In this document: in pieces, positions 17,002 to 25,487 of the stretch
Layout: the number at the start of each line of letters is the position of its first letter
How positions within the stretch are numbered: position 1 is the stretch's first letter
NCBI GenBank assembly: GCA_013360695.1
Contig: JABWBC010000028.1
Location: 1 to 33,261, forward strand
Direction of reading: 5' to 3'
Origin: Phycisphaerales bacterium
GTDB lineage: Bacteria > Planctomycetota > Phycisphaerae > Phycisphaerales > UBA1924
DNA length: 33,261 nt
Notes under the pieces: model-generated
What the model was told of the DNA's origin: nothing
The model's database searches: none
What the model saw: only the letters and a program-made list of their open reading frames with translations
Made by a program: the position numbers and the translations under genes

Positions 17002-17039
17002 GCGTGCCTCCACGCACAACGTAGCGTGAAACGCAAACT

Positions 17040-17060
17040 CAGGAGTCAGGAGTCGGGAGA
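17040..17060. repeat. Heptamer array, CAGGAGT-like x3
   Basis: The units are CAGGAGT, CAGGAGT and CGGGAGA. They lie between the divergent GH31 and lipoprotein genes. Confidence 0.75.
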
Positions 17061-17166
17061 CGTACAGGTGCCGTGCGCCCGGGCACGATTCGGTGGCATC
17101 GGCACCCTGAAATCGCCGGACCCGAACTCCCACTAAACTACCCCAAGGCACCCCAAGGAGATCGAC

Positions 17167-18033
17167 ATGCACGCTCATTCCGCTCGCGCCCTCATCGCCG
17201 CCGCCGCCCTGACCCGCGGCACGCTCTTCGGCGTCATCCTCACCGCCACCCTCGCGGGCGCGGCCATGTCCGGCGGGTGCGTGCTCAACTACTCGGTCGA
17301 AGAGGAAACCCGCACCAGCAACATCCCCCACGTCGCCGCGTCGCCGATCGTGGTCGACACCGCCAACGGCGCGATCACCGTCACCACCTCCGCCGATGCG
17401 AAGGACGTGACCATCGTCGCCAAGCTGCGGGCCCAGACCAAGGAGCGCCTCGCGGCAACCAAGGTTCTCGCCGAGCGCAAGGACGACAAGACGCTCTCGG
17501 TCTATGTGAAGTGGCCCGACGACAAGCGCCTGAGCTATGAGGGCTGCGCGTTCGAGATCGTCCTTCCCGACGCCGCCGAGGCCAAGCTCACCAGCAGCAA
17601 CGGCGCGGTGACCGCCAAGGGCATCAACGGCCCGGTCCACGCCGAATCTTCCAACGGCGCCATCACCATCGAGCACGCCGGCGGCGCGGCCACCGCCAAG
17701 ACCAGCAACGGCGCGGTCACCATCAACCACGCCGCGGGCAAGGTCTTCGCCGATAGCTCCAACGGCGCGATCAAGGTCTCGCTCGCCAAGGACGCCAAGG
17801 GCCCCGTCAAGCTCGACACCTCCAACGGCTCGATCACCCTCTCGTTCGGCCCGGCGTTCGCGGGCGTCATCGACGCCGACACCAGCAATGGGCGCGTCAC
17901 GATCAACGGCATTGACGCCGCCAACGTCAAGCAGCCCAAGAAGAGCGAGGCGACGATCACCCTCGGCGAAGGCGAGAAATCGATCGTCGACACCTCCAAC
18001 GGCTCGATCACAATCGAACGCCGCGCCGAGTAA
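17167..18033 (+). CDS. Lipoprotein with repeated SNG motifs (DUF4097-like)
   Basis: This 288-residue protein has an N-terminal hydrophobic segment (about 8-34) and lipobox MSGGC with C38, so it is probably a lipoprotein. The mature part carries a repeat of roughly 20 residues centred on [TS]SNG[AS][IV] (TSNGAVTAKG, SSNGAITIEH, TSNGAVTINH, SSNGAIKVSL, TSNGSITLSF, TSNGRVTING, TSNGSITIER). This is the pattern of DUF4097-type beta-helical proteins, often called putative adhesins. The role is unknown. AAGGAG lies six bases before the ATG, inside a doubled CCCCAAGG (17141-17158). TAAACT at 17134-17139 could be a -10 box, with no clear -35. Confidence 0.85.
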   Translation: MHAHSARALIAAAALTRGTLFGVILTATLAGAAMSGGCVLNYSVEEETRTSNIPHVAASPIVVDTANGAITVTTSADAKDVTIVAKLRAQTKERLAATKVLAERKDDKTLSVYVKWPDDKRLSYEGCAFEIVLPDAAEAKLTSSNGAVTAKGINGPVHAESSNGAITIEHAGGAATAKTSNGAVTINHAAGKVFADSSNGAIKVSLAKDAKGPVKLDTSNGSITLSFGPAFAGVIDADTSNGRVTINGIDAANVKQPKKSEATITLGEGEKSIVDTSNGSITIERRAE

Positions 18034-18092
18034 TCACGGGCCGCTCATCCTTTGCAGCAGCTCCGCGCCAGGAGGACATTTCTTCCCCTCCC

Positions 18093-18149
18093 TCGCTGTC
18101 TCGCTGCCTTCATTCGGCGACTTGGCCACTTGGTGATTTGGTCATTTCT
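18093..18149. repeat. Octamer arrays, TCGCTGTC x2 and NNNNTTGG x3
   Basis: TCGCTGTC and TCGCTGCC (18093-18108) are followed by CGACTTGG, CCACTTGG, TGATTTGG and TCATTTCT (18118-18149). The first part is the reverse complement of the array at 2056-2091, and the second resembles 23306-23336. Confidence 0.8.
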
Positions 18150-18158
18150 GAGCGAAGC

Positions 18159-20489
18159 TCAGCACCCCGCCTCGAACCGCTCCGCGAACGCGTCGTAGTC
18201 GTCGCCGTTGACGTATCCGTCCGCGTTGAAGTCCGCCTCCGGCGACCCAGCCTCAAACCCCTGCTCGAACAGCTCGTGGTCCTCGTCATCAAGTTCGCCG
18301 TCGAGGTTCATGTCCGCCGGCGACGTGACCGTCAGCGTAATCGCGGGCATGAGCACGATGTCGCGCGGCTGGTGCCCGACCACCACCTCGATCTTGTCCA
18401 CGCCGCAGCGCGATCCCGCCGTCACGGTCGCGACCAGGGTCCCGTTGTCCCCCGCCTCGACCGCCCCCAAGACCGTCGCGCCGGCACTCCCCGGCGCGTG
18501 GACCAGCCGCACGCTCGACGGATCAACAACTACGGGCGTCCCCGCGAAGTCGCGCGGCGTGATCGTCACCATCGCCGAGCCGCGCAGCCCCGCGCGAATG
18601 ATCGTCTGGTCCGGCACGCCCTGCGACCGGACGGCGTCCGTGACGCCAACCAACCCCGAGCGCCACGCGTTGAACATGTCGCGCAGCGTGTAGACCGGAT
18701 CGGGATCGCCGACGGTCTGGTTGGGCACGTTGAACGTCATGTAATAGTCGCCGCCGCCCAACCCGCTCTGGGGGCTGAACTCGCCGGGCTCGTTGGCCTG
18801 CATCAGGATCACGCCCCCCGCGCCGGCACACGCGATGTCGAGCACGCCGTCGTTGTTGAGATCGACCGGAGCAAACCTCGACGCCGTCCAGCCGATCGGG
18901 AACGCCCGGGCCGCCCCGAACGTGCCGTCGCCGTTTCCACGCACGATGTTGATCGCCTGCGGGGACGATCGCGTCGACACCAGCACGTCCAGCGCGCCGT
19001 TCCGGTCCTCATCGAGCAGGACCAGGCCGCCCGCCGAACCGCCGATGGGGAACGTCCCCATGTCCCAGCCCGGGCCGTTCTTCCGGAAGACGCGCACGAA
19101 TCGGTCGGAGTTGTTAGTGCCGACGAAGACCTCCGCAACGCCGTCTCCGTTGGTGTCCCCCGCGGCGACCGCCAACGCCGCCGCCGGAAGCGTCAGCGTC
19201 GCCATCGCCTCCAACCCGCCCTGGTTCGACGCGTTCCGAAGCAGGATCACCGACTTGCCGGTGACGTCTCCGACCGCCAGGTCCGCTCGCCCGTCGCCGT
19301 CAAGGTCGCCCGCCGCGATCAGGTTCAGCCCCGCGCCGATGGGCGTCGTCGAAAGCACGGAGTACACACCCGCGTCGTTCCGCAGGATCGTCACCGAAGG
19401 CGTGGTCTGCGACGCCGCCGCCACGTCGAGGTCCTCGTCACCGTCCACATCAAAGAGCGTCAGCGCCCGCGGGTTTGTCGGCAACGAGACGGGAGATTCA
19501 GGCACGAACGAGCCGTCGCCCTGCCCCCGAAGACGCAGCAGGCGCGAGCCGTCGCTGTCGACCGCGAGCAGGTCCTTCTTGCCGTCGCCGTCGAAATCGA
19601 TCGCCGCCATGTCGCGCAGCGTGCCGCCGAACGGCGTGTTCACCGCCGGCAGCACGCGCAGCTTCCCGCCCTCCGCCGAGATGTTCCTGAAAAGGCTCAG
19701 CATCCCGTTCGAGCCGCCACCCGTCACCAGGTCGCTCCGACCGTCACCGTCAAAGTCCGCCCCCGCCAGCGACAGCGGCGAGGCGCCCGCGCGGTAATTC
19801 GCGTTCGTCCCGTCAACGTCCCCGCGCCGACCGATCAGCATGTACGCGATGTGCGCCGACTTCTCAAAGCTCGGCGGCGGCGATCCGCACCCGTCCGCGT
19901 CGTTGGGCCGACACGAGCACCGCCCGTCCCCGCCCATCAACCGCGCCGCCTCCATCCCCGCCATCATCTTCTCCGCGAGATCGCCCGGCGTGTTCACGAT
20001 CGCATCGACCGCCAACGACACCACCGGCTCTCCGGTCAGCACGTTCCCCTGCACGGCGTACACCAGGTCGCCCACCCGCCCGGTCCGTCCACCCGCCCAC
20101 GCGCCGGCCCCCGCACCGCTAAAAGTCGCCGTGCGCCCCAGCACATCCGCGAAGCCGTACTGCCGCGTCTGATGCCCGCCGTCAAACGTTGAAAGCCCCG
20201 CCAGGATCTGCTCCGGCGACCAGCCGTCGAGGAATCGATCACGGATGTAGGTGCGATTCCACCCGTTGGAATCGACGGACGACTGGGCCGTCGCGCCACC
20301 GACGCCCAGCAACATCACCGGCGTGTTCGCCTGCAGATCAAAGCCCGTCAGGCACGTCGCCGAGCCCAGCGCGATCTCGCCCGTCCGGGTGTCGATGATC
20401 ACGATCGACCACGTCGCATCCGCCGTCGTGACCGCCGCCACAGCCCCCACCACCGCGGCCAGCGCCGCGACGCGATTCATCTTCTTCAT
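18159..20489 (-). CDS. Secreted DUF1028 / FG-GAP propeller / dockerin-like protein
   Basis: The 776-residue product starts at ATG 20489, which follows GGAGGAG; an upstream in-frame start is less likely. Residues 1-25 form a signal peptide (MKKMNRVAALAAVVGAV). DUF1028 (about 24-230; WSIVIIDTRTGEIALGSATC) is followed by seven FG-GAP/VCBS repeats (about 240-575), each with a Ca-binding D-x-D-x-D-G loop (DFDGDGRSDL, DVDGDEDLDV, DLDGDGRADL), so probably a seven-bladed propeller. A beta domain (about 590-715) precedes a C-terminal pair of dockerin-like EF-hands (DMNLDGELDDED, DFNADGYVNGDDYD) and the end is ...EAGC. Planctomycetes have such dockerins ending in GC, thought to anchor proteins at the surface. 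DUF1028 is Ntn-hydrolase-like with unknown substrate. It lies 153 bp downstream of the sigma-54 regulator gene. Confidence 0.88.
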   Translation of the reverse strand: MKKMNRVAALAAVVGAVAAVTTADATWSIVIIDTRTGEIALGSATCLTGFDLQANTPVMLLGVGGATAQSSVDSNGWNRTYIRDRFLDGWSPEQILAGLSTFDGGHQTRQYGFADVLGRTATFSGAGAGAWAGGRTGRVGDLVYAVQGNVLTGEPVVSLAVDAIVNTPGDLAEKMMAGMEAARLMGGDGRCSCRPNDADGCGSPPPSFEKSAHIAYMLIGRRGDVDGTNANYRAGASPLSLAGADFDGDGRSDLVTGGGSNGMLSLFRNISAEGGKLRVLPAVNTPFGGTLRDMAAIDFDGDGKKDLLAVDSDGSRLLRLRGQGDGSFVPESPVSLPTNPRALTLFDVDGDEDLDVAAASQTTPSVTILRNDAGVYSVLSTTPIGAGLNLIAAGDLDGDGRADLAVGDVTGKSVILLRNASNQGGLEAMATLTLPAAALAVAAGDTNGDGVAEVFVGTNNSDRFVRVFRKNGPGWDMGTFPIGGSAGGLVLLDEDRNGALDVLVSTRSSPQAINIVRGNGDGTFGAARAFPIGWTASRFAPVDLNNDGVLDIACAGAGGVILMQANEPGEFSPQSGLGGGDYYMTFNVPNQTVGDPDPVYTLRDMFNAWRSGLVGVTDAVRSQGVPDQTIIRAGLRGSAMVTITPRDFAGTPVVVDPSSVRLVHAPGSAGATVLGAVEAGDNGTLVATVTAGSRCGVDKIEVVVGHQPRDIVLMPAITLTVTSPADMNLDGELDDEDHELFEQGFEAGSPEADFNADGYVNGDDYDAFAERFEAGC

Positions 20490-20642
20490 GGCCGCTCCTC
20501 CGCAACGCCCCGGAATCGGGACCACCACAGCCTACCGCACGCGCCCCCATGTTCGGAAGCCCGTCGTGCCATGCACATCGACCGATTCGTATTCTCGGAT
20601 GCTCGAACGGCGCGAACGCCCCAGCGCCCGCCATCGCCATGC

Positions 20643-22139
20643 CTATCGCAACCCGTACTCGCGGAGCTTTCGGTACAGCGTTCGCTCGCCGATGCCCAGC
20701 AGCTTCGCCGCCTGCTCCCGATTGCCCGCCGTCAGCCGCAGCGTCTCACGGATCGCACGCTTCTCAATCTGCTCCAGGCTCGTCCCCGCCAGCCCTCCGC
20801 CGGAGACCGGCGCCTCGCCCTCGCCCTCGGGCGCGTCATCGCTCCGCACGCTGTCGGGGATGTGCTTGACATCCAGCACGACCGGCCCGCCGAGTGCGCC
20901 GCCCTCCCCCACCGCCGTCACGACCATGTTCTGCACGACATTCAAGAGCTGGCGCACGTTGCCCGGCCAGTCGCAGCTGGTCAGCCGCATGACCGCTGCG
21001 TCGGTGATGTCGGGCGTGGGCACGCCCTTGTTGAACTGCTCCGCGAATCGCGCGATCGCGTGCCGCACGATGCGCGGGATGTCCTCGCGCCGCTCGCGCA
21101 AGGGCGGAATGCCGACCGTCGCGCCGTTGATGCGGAAGTAAAGATCCCCGCGGAACGATCCTTCCGCCACCATCTTCGAGAGATCGCGATTCGTCGCGCT
21201 CACCAGCCGCACGTCCGTCTTCCGAGGCTCGTTGCTCCCCAGCCTCACCACCTCGCCCGTCTCCAGCACGCGCAAGAGCTTGGCCTGCATCTTCAGCGGC
21301 ATATCGCCGATCTCATCCAGGAACAGCGTCCCGCCGCTCGCATACTCGAACACGCCCTCGCGCTCGCGCTCCGCATTGGTAAACGCGCCCTTCACGTGCC
21401 CGAACAGCTGGTCCTCCAGCAGGCTCTCCGCCTCCGCCGCGCAGTTGAGCGCGACGAACCGTCCGCCACCCTTCACCTGCCCGCGCGGCCCGTTGCGGTG
21501 GATCGCCCGCGCGATCAGCTCCTTGCCCGTGCCGCTCTCCCCAGTCACCAGCACCGGCAGATTCGACGGCGCGATCGTCTTCACCGTCCGCAGGATGCGC
21601 CGCATCGCCTCCGAGCCCGCGATGATCCCCTCGAAACCCTCGTGCTGCACCAGCTCGCCCGACCCCAGGCCGCTCCGCTCGCTCTCATGCCGTAAGAGCA
21701 CCGTCTCGCCGGCGCGCGTCACCAGCTCGCGGAACACCGAGAGGTCCAGGGGCTTCTCGATGAAGTCGTACACGCCGTGCTTGAACGCGGCCCGCGCGGT
21801 CGCCACGTCGCCGTGCGCCGTCACCATGATCGTCTCTGCGTTGGGCTGGAGCTTCTTCACATTCTCCAGCACGCGCAGGCCCGCGTCGCCGCCGTCCGCC
21901 GAAACGCCGTTCGCGCCCCCAGAGCTGGGCATGCGCAGGTCGGTCACGATCACGTCGAACGCCCCGCCCCGCAGCTCATCGATCGCCGCCGCCACCGAGT
22001 TCACGATCGTGCACACGTGCCCCGGTTTCCGCAAGGCGTCGGCCATGACGTCCGCGTGCTCGGGCTCGTCGTCCACGATCAAGACCTGCGCCCGAAGATC
22101 ACGCCCCGATTCCGCCGAATGTCCGCCGCTCTCGGTCAT
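20643..22139 (-). CDS. Sigma-54-dependent response regulator (NtrC family)
   Basis: The 498-residue protein has a receiver (about 18-140) with D23-D24, phospho-acceptor D67 and K129, an AAA+ domain (about 170-400) and a Fis-type HTH at the C-terminus (LRLTAGNREQAAKLLGIGERTLYRKLREYG). Walker A is GESGTGKE (200-207) and Walker B TLFLDEIGDM (271-280). The sigma-54 contact loop reads GAFTNA (251-256), not the consensus GAFTGA. A Gly/Ser/Ala-rich insert (72-87) lies in the receiver right after LRMP. It should activate sigma-54 promoters on phosphorylation, but no adjacent kinase or clear sigma-54 promoter was seen. The ribosome binding site is weak. The start at 22139 is preferred because the receiver begins soon after. 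Confidence 0.93.
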   Translation of the reverse strand: MTESGGHSAESGRDLRAQVLIVDDEPEHADVMADALRKPGHVCTIVNSVAAAIDELRGGAFDVIVTDLRMPSSGGANGVSADGGDAGLRVLENVKKLQPNAETIMVTAHGDVATARAAFKHGVYDFIEKPLDLSVFRELVTRAGETVLLRHESERSGLGSGELVQHEGFEGIIAGSEAMRRILRTVKTIAPSNLPVLVTGESGTGKELIARAIHRNGPRGQVKGGGRFVALNCAAEAESLLEDQLFGHVKGAFTNAEREREGVFEYASGGTLFLDEIGDMPLKMQAKLLRVLETGEVVRLGSNEPRKTDVRLVSATNRDLSKMVAEGSFRGDLYFRINGATVGIPPLRERREDIPRIVRHAIARFAEQFNKGVPTPDITDAAVMRLTSCDWPGNVRQLLNVVQNMVVTAVGEGGALGGPVVLDVKHIPDSVRSDDAPEGEGEAPVSGGGLAGTSLEQIEKRAIRETLRLTAGNREQAAKLLGIGERTLYRKLREYGLR

Positions 22140-22263
22140 GCATAATCATAGGTTCCGCGCACGCCGGTTCACACGCCCGATCCACGCCGCGGCCCCCGGA
22201 ATGCGCGGGCCCCGCCCCCGCGCGCTCTGTCCCCTCTATCCTCCACCACCCGGAGACCGCCCC

Positions 22264-23178
22264 GTGCCCGCCCGTGATTCCTTCGACTCTCTCTCCCAGC
22301 GACTCGACGACATCGCACGCCTCGCCGCCGATCGCGCCGCACACGCCACCGCGCCAATGCACCAGGCGCACCCCGCCCACGCCGCCTGGCGCGGCGGGGT
22401 CGACGGCCAAGCACTCGCCCCCGACCATCAACTCCACGCCACCTCCAACGCCCGCCCCGACGATCGCCTCACCCGCAAGCTCCGCGGCGAGCTCTCCTTC
22501 TGGCTCGACGACGCCTCCACCCAAGGCTCCGAGAAACGCCGCGACTTCGACCAGCGCTGGACCTTCTACCAACGCCAACGCCTCGGCGAACTCGCCTGGA
22601 CGCTCCGACTCGAAAACGCCGCGGCCCTCGACGCCTGGATGCGCCATCGTTCCATCGTCGAGGTCGGCGGCGGCCCCTTCCCCGGCGTCTCGCTGCTCAA
22701 CGCCAAACGCTCCATCGCCGTCGATCCCCTCGCCGACGCCTACGTCACCGCGGACCTCGTCCCCGCGCGGGCCTCGCGCGTCGTCCACGTCGCCGCACCC
22801 GCCGAACGGATCCCGCTGACCCAGGCCAGCGCCGACCTCGTCATCTGCGAGAACTGCCTCGACCACGTCGAAAACCCCACGCTCGCCATGCGCGAGATGT
22901 CGCGCCTCCTCCCGCCGGGCGGCCTGATCTGGCTGCTCGTCGACCTCATGGACTATCGCGACGAACTCCATCCCAACCCCATGAGCCACCAGCGCCTCGC
23001 CGATGTCCTGCGCGACGCCGGCGTCGAAGTTCTCTATCAAGCCACCTGGGACGGCGCCTCACATCCGCAGGCCACGCGCCAGACGCGCCTGCTCGCGTGG
23101 AAACCCGGTCCCGAAAAGCCCCGCGTGCGCTCCGACCCCGGCCGAATCGCCGACTCCGCCGACATCGGCGCCTTCTGA
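22264..23178 (+). CDS. SAM-dependent methyltransferase
   Basis: The frame is open from 21232, but the upstream part is antisense to the sigma-54 regulator. I take the GTG at 22264, eight bases after GGAG, giving 304 residues. Motif I is VEVGGGPFPG (132-141); the acidic residue ending strand 2 is in IAVDPL; DLVICENCLDHVENP (191-205) and MSRLLPPGGLIWLLVDL (212-228) are typical of class I methyltransferases of the Methyltransf_11 type. The N-terminal ~120 residues are helical and may hold the substrate site. The substrate is unknown. It is divergent from the regulator gene, with a 124-bp gap. Confidence 0.82.
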   Translation: MPARDSFDSLSQRLDDIARLAADRAAHATAPMHQAHPAHAAWRGGVDGQALAPDHQLHATSNARPDDRLTRKLRGELSFWLDDASTQGSEKRRDFDQRWTFYQRQRLGELAWTLRLENAAALDAWMRHRSIVEVGGGPFPGVSLLNAKRSIAVDPLADAYVTADLVPARASRVVHVAAPAERIPLTQASADLVICENCLDHVENPTLAMREMSRLLPPGGLIWLLVDLMDYRDELHPNPMSHQRLADVLRDAGVEVLYQATWDGASHPQATRQTRLLAWKPGPEKPRVRSDPGRIADSADIGAF

Positions 23179-23305
23179 TCGCGCCACGCAACCTTGGCTC
23201 AATCTCAACTTCGCACCCTGCCCCGCGCGCCCCAATGACGTTCCGTCCTCGCGATTCGCCACACGACAAGGAGCCCCTCTTCCCCCGGCTCACCGTCTCG
23301 CCGTC

Positions 23306-23336
23306 CTATTTGGCCATTTGTGATTTGGCCGTTTGC
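23306..23336. repeat. Degenerate TTTGG array
   Basis: The units are CTATTTGG, CCATTTGT, GATTTGG and CCGTTTGC, period 8 with one 7. It closely resembles 18118-18149 and is likewise preceded by a GTCTCGC stretch (23294-23300). Confidence 0.65.
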
Positions 23337-23363
23337 CCCGAGCTCGCTGCTTCGTATTTCCCC

Positions 23364-23391
23364 TTGCATTCCAGCCCCTTTCGTGTATCCT
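23364..23391 (+). promoter_or_regulatory. Possible promoter upstream of the RNHCP gene
   Basis: TTGCAT (23364-23369), a 16-base spacer and TATCCT (23386-23391) resemble a sigma-70 promoter. It would give a leader of about 280 bases before the RNHCP gene. Confidence 0.35.
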
Positions 23392-23477
23392 TCACGCTCC
23401 TTTCCAAGGGTCTGCCGATGACTGTCATTGCCTAACCAACCCGGCCCGCTCGTCCGCGAATCTCGCGTGAGCTGACC

Positions 23478-23505
23478 CGCCTTCTCTCAAGGCGATGACA
23501 TCGCC
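23478..23505 (+). other. Two mutually exclusive hairpins in the RNHCP leader
   Basis: CGCCTT (23478-23483) pairs with AAGGCG (23489-23494), and GGCGAT (23491-23496) pairs with ATCGCC (23500-23505). They share GGCG, so only one can form. There is no T-tract. Confidence 0.35.
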
Positions 23506-23679
23506 GCGCGTCCATCGCACGCTTCCGGCCGGGTGTCGCCGCGAGCATCGCTCGCTCCACCTCATCTCATCCCCGTTCTCCGCGTCATCGCGGGGCCATC
23601 TCTGCGCACCTTCTTCGCGTCAACGTACGCGTCCGGGATCGCGCGCGCCCACCTCATCCACGTTCCGCTCATCAAACCC

Positions 23680-24054
23680 ATGACAGATCAACACTCTTCG
23701 TTCTCCGCTCGCTCGCGCGAGTCGTTCCACTGCGTGGTCTGCAACCACCGTGTGCCCCTCTCGGCCTTTGGCACCAAGCACCGCAACCACTGCCCGCGTT
23801 GTCTCTGGTCGCGCCACCTCGACCAGGCCCCGGGCGATCGACGCTGCGCCTGCGCCGAGCCCATGGAGCCCATCGCCATCGAAGTCCGCCGCGGCGGAGA
23901 ATGGGCCATCATCCACCGCTGCACGGGCTGCGGCACGATCCGCGCCAACCGCGTCGCCGGCGACGACCAGGAACGCGCCCTGCTCGCCCTCGCGCTCCGC
24001 CCCATCGCCAACCCCGCCTTCCCCCTCGATGATCTCCGCGACCCGAACACCTGA
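23680..24054 (+). CDS. RNHCP domain protein
   Basis: The 124-residue protein carries the namesake RNHCP motif (TKHRNHCPRCLWS, residues 32-44). Paired Cys sites are seen at C18/C21, C38/C41, C56/C58 and C81/C84 (HRCTGCG), so it probably binds two zinc ions. GEWAIIHRCTGCGTIRANR and the acidic end LDDLRDPNT are typical of the family, whose function is unknown. It is small and cytoplasmic. I start it at the ATG at 23680, where similarity begins; the ribosome binding site is poor. It is 68 bp upstream of the coiled-coil lipoprotein. Confidence 0.88.
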   Translation: MTDQHSSFSARSRESFHCVVCNHRVPLSAFGTKHRNHCPRCLWSRHLDQAPGDRRCACAEPMEPIAIEVRRGGEWAIIHRCTGCGTIRANRVAGDDQERALLALALRPIANPAFPLDDLRDPNT

Positions 24055-24122
24055 ATCCGTTACGATGCGCGTTCGCTCGTTCCTGCGCCTCGCCAACCCG
24101 ACTTCCCGCCACCGGAATCAAC

Positions 24123-24935
24123 ATGACCCGATCCGCTCGCCTCCTGCTCGCGATCCCCCTCCTGTGCCTTTGGCTCGCGCTCCCGGGCTGCGTGTTCTGG
24201 GACATCCGCGACGGCGTGCGCGACGCCAACTCGCGCCTCGACACCGTCGACTCGAGCCTCCAGAAAGTCAACAGCGAGCTGAAGTCCGTCCAGACCGCGC
24301 TCACGCGGCTCGACACGACCAACGCCGAACTGGTGAAAGTGCAGGACGAATTGGGTCAACTCGACACCACCAACGCCTCGCTCACCGGCGTACAGGATCG
24401 CCTGCAGACGCTCCGATCGATCGAAGACTCGCTCACCAAGATGGACGTCCATCTCTCAAGCCTGCGCCACACGATCGGGCGGATCGACGGCATGATCCCC
24501 TTCCTGGATCTGGGTTCCGAGGAGCCCGCGCCCCCCGATCCCGCGCCCGCCGCCGACGAGAGCGCACCCGCGGCCCCCGCGAGCGACGCAAAGCCCTCGC
24601 CGACCGCCGCCGCCGCGCCAGCCCCCAAGGACGCGCTGATCGGCGCGTGGATCCGTCAATACCCCGATCGCACCATCGCCATCGTCTTTGTCGATTCGAC
24701 CCGCTACCTCATGCAGCGAACCACCGCCGCTGGCACGCGAACTCAGGAATCCGGCACCTGGAAGCGTGAGGGCAAGGTCATCACGCTGACGGGCGACACC
24801 GAGCCCATCAAGCTCGCCGACGGCACCCAAGGAACGCGCCAATCCGTCGAACGGCTTGAAATCGTGTCGCAGACAACGCGATCCTTCAGTGTCACCAGCA
24901 AGGAGAGCGGCTTACAGATCTTCGCCAAGCCCTGA
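24123..24935 (+). CDS. Coiled-coil lipoprotein with C-terminal beta domain
   Basis: The 270-residue protein has a signal peptide (about 1-22) and lipobox LPGC with C23. Residues about 28-125 form a long coiled coil with repeated LDTTNAxL and LDTVDSSLQKVN patterns; an Ala/Pro-rich linker (about 133-175) leads to a C-terminal beta domain (about 178-270; GAWIRQYPDRTIAIVFVDSTRYLMQ) that looks lipocalin-like. I do not recognise the family. It probably sits in the periplasm anchored to a membrane, with the coiled coil as a spacer or oligomerisation region. The next gene starts 33 bp downstream, so they may be co-transcribed. Confidence 0.8.
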   Translation: MTRSARLLLAIPLLCLWLALPGCVFWDIRDGVRDANSRLDTVDSSLQKVNSELKSVQTALTRLDTTNAELVKVQDELGQLDTTNASLTGVQDRLQTLRSIEDSLTKMDVHLSSLRHTIGRIDGMIPFLDLGSEEPAPPDPAPAADESAPAAPASDAKPSPTAAAAPAPKDALIGAWIRQYPDRTIAIVFVDSTRYLMQRTTAAGTRTQESGTWKREGKVITLTGDTEPIKLADGTQGTRQSVERLEIVSQTTRSFSVTSKESGLQIFAKP

Positions 24936-24968
24936 ACGCGGCGTCGATCAGCGCCACAGGAGGTTTTC

Positions 24969-25481
24969 ATGAGCAACGAAAGCAACTCGGCCGCGGGAGT
25001 CGCCGCGGGCGCGATCGCGGGCGCGGGCCTTGGCTTTTTCCTCTCGCCCCTCCGCTCCAAGCTCTTCCTGCTCGCGCTCGCCGCCACCGGGGCCGCGGCC
25101 TACTTCGTCGTCAGCGCCGGCATGAAAGACCCCGCCGCCGCGCCGCCCGATTGGGCCCCGACCACGCTCCGCGTCGGCGCGAGTTTCCTCGCCGCATTTG
25201 TGTTTGCGTATCTCGTCCGGCGCGCCATCGTGATGGCCCTTCTGGTCGGCGGCGTGCTGGTCGCCGGCGCCTTGGTGCTCCACAAGCTCGGCCTCGGCGT
25301 GTCGCAGGAACACATCGACACCATCAATCAGACCGTCCATGACGCGACCGAGCAGGTCCAGAAAACCGCCGATTCCGCCTGGACCCACATCAAGCCCTAT
25401 CTCCCCAGCGGCGGGGCGGCCGGCTTCGGACTCTTCCGCGGTGCTCGCCACGCGCCGCCCAAGCCAACCAGCGACGCCTAG
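24969..25481 (+). CDS. Hypothetical membrane protein
   Basis: The 170-residue protein has hydrophobic segments at about 10-27, 31-50, 67-83 and 86-104, followed by an amphipathic helix (about 112-143, HIDTINQTVHDATEQVQKTADSAW) and a short polar tail. It has a good ribosome binding site, AGGAGG, six bases before the ATG. No family was recognised. It ends 6 bp from the convergent M16 protease gene. Together with the upstream lipoprotein it may belong to envelope upkeep, but this is only context. Confidence 0.75.
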   Translation: MSNESNSAAGVAAGAIAGAGLGFFLSPLRSKLFLLALAATGAAAYFVVSAGMKDPAAAPPDWAPTTLRVGASFLAAFVFAYLVRRAIVMALLVGGVLVAGALVLHKLGLGVSQEHIDTINQTVHDATEQVQKTADSAWTHIKPYLPSGGAAGFGLFRGARHAPPKPTSDA

Positions 25482-25487
25482 CCGCGA

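Larger units (their letters stand above)
23179..23679. other. 501-bp gap without a gene
   Basis: The gap holds a period-7/8 array (23306-23336), a fair promoter (23364-23391), a five-codon ORF (ATG 23418 to TAA 23435, MTVIA) and two overlapping hairpins (23478-23505). No known riboswitch or tRNA was recognised. The frame of the RNHCP gene is open to 23533 but shows no conserved protein before 23680. Confidence 0.55.

Noticed and set aside
17002-17730. N-terminal extension of the GH31 protein
   Set aside because: It overlaps the lipoprotein gene on the other strand, has no GH31 similarity, and a GGAGG site marks the start at 17001.
18138-20192. 684-codon plus-strand frame
   Set aside because: It is antisense to the DUF1028/FG-GAP gene, is extremely Arg-rich and has no recognisable domain.
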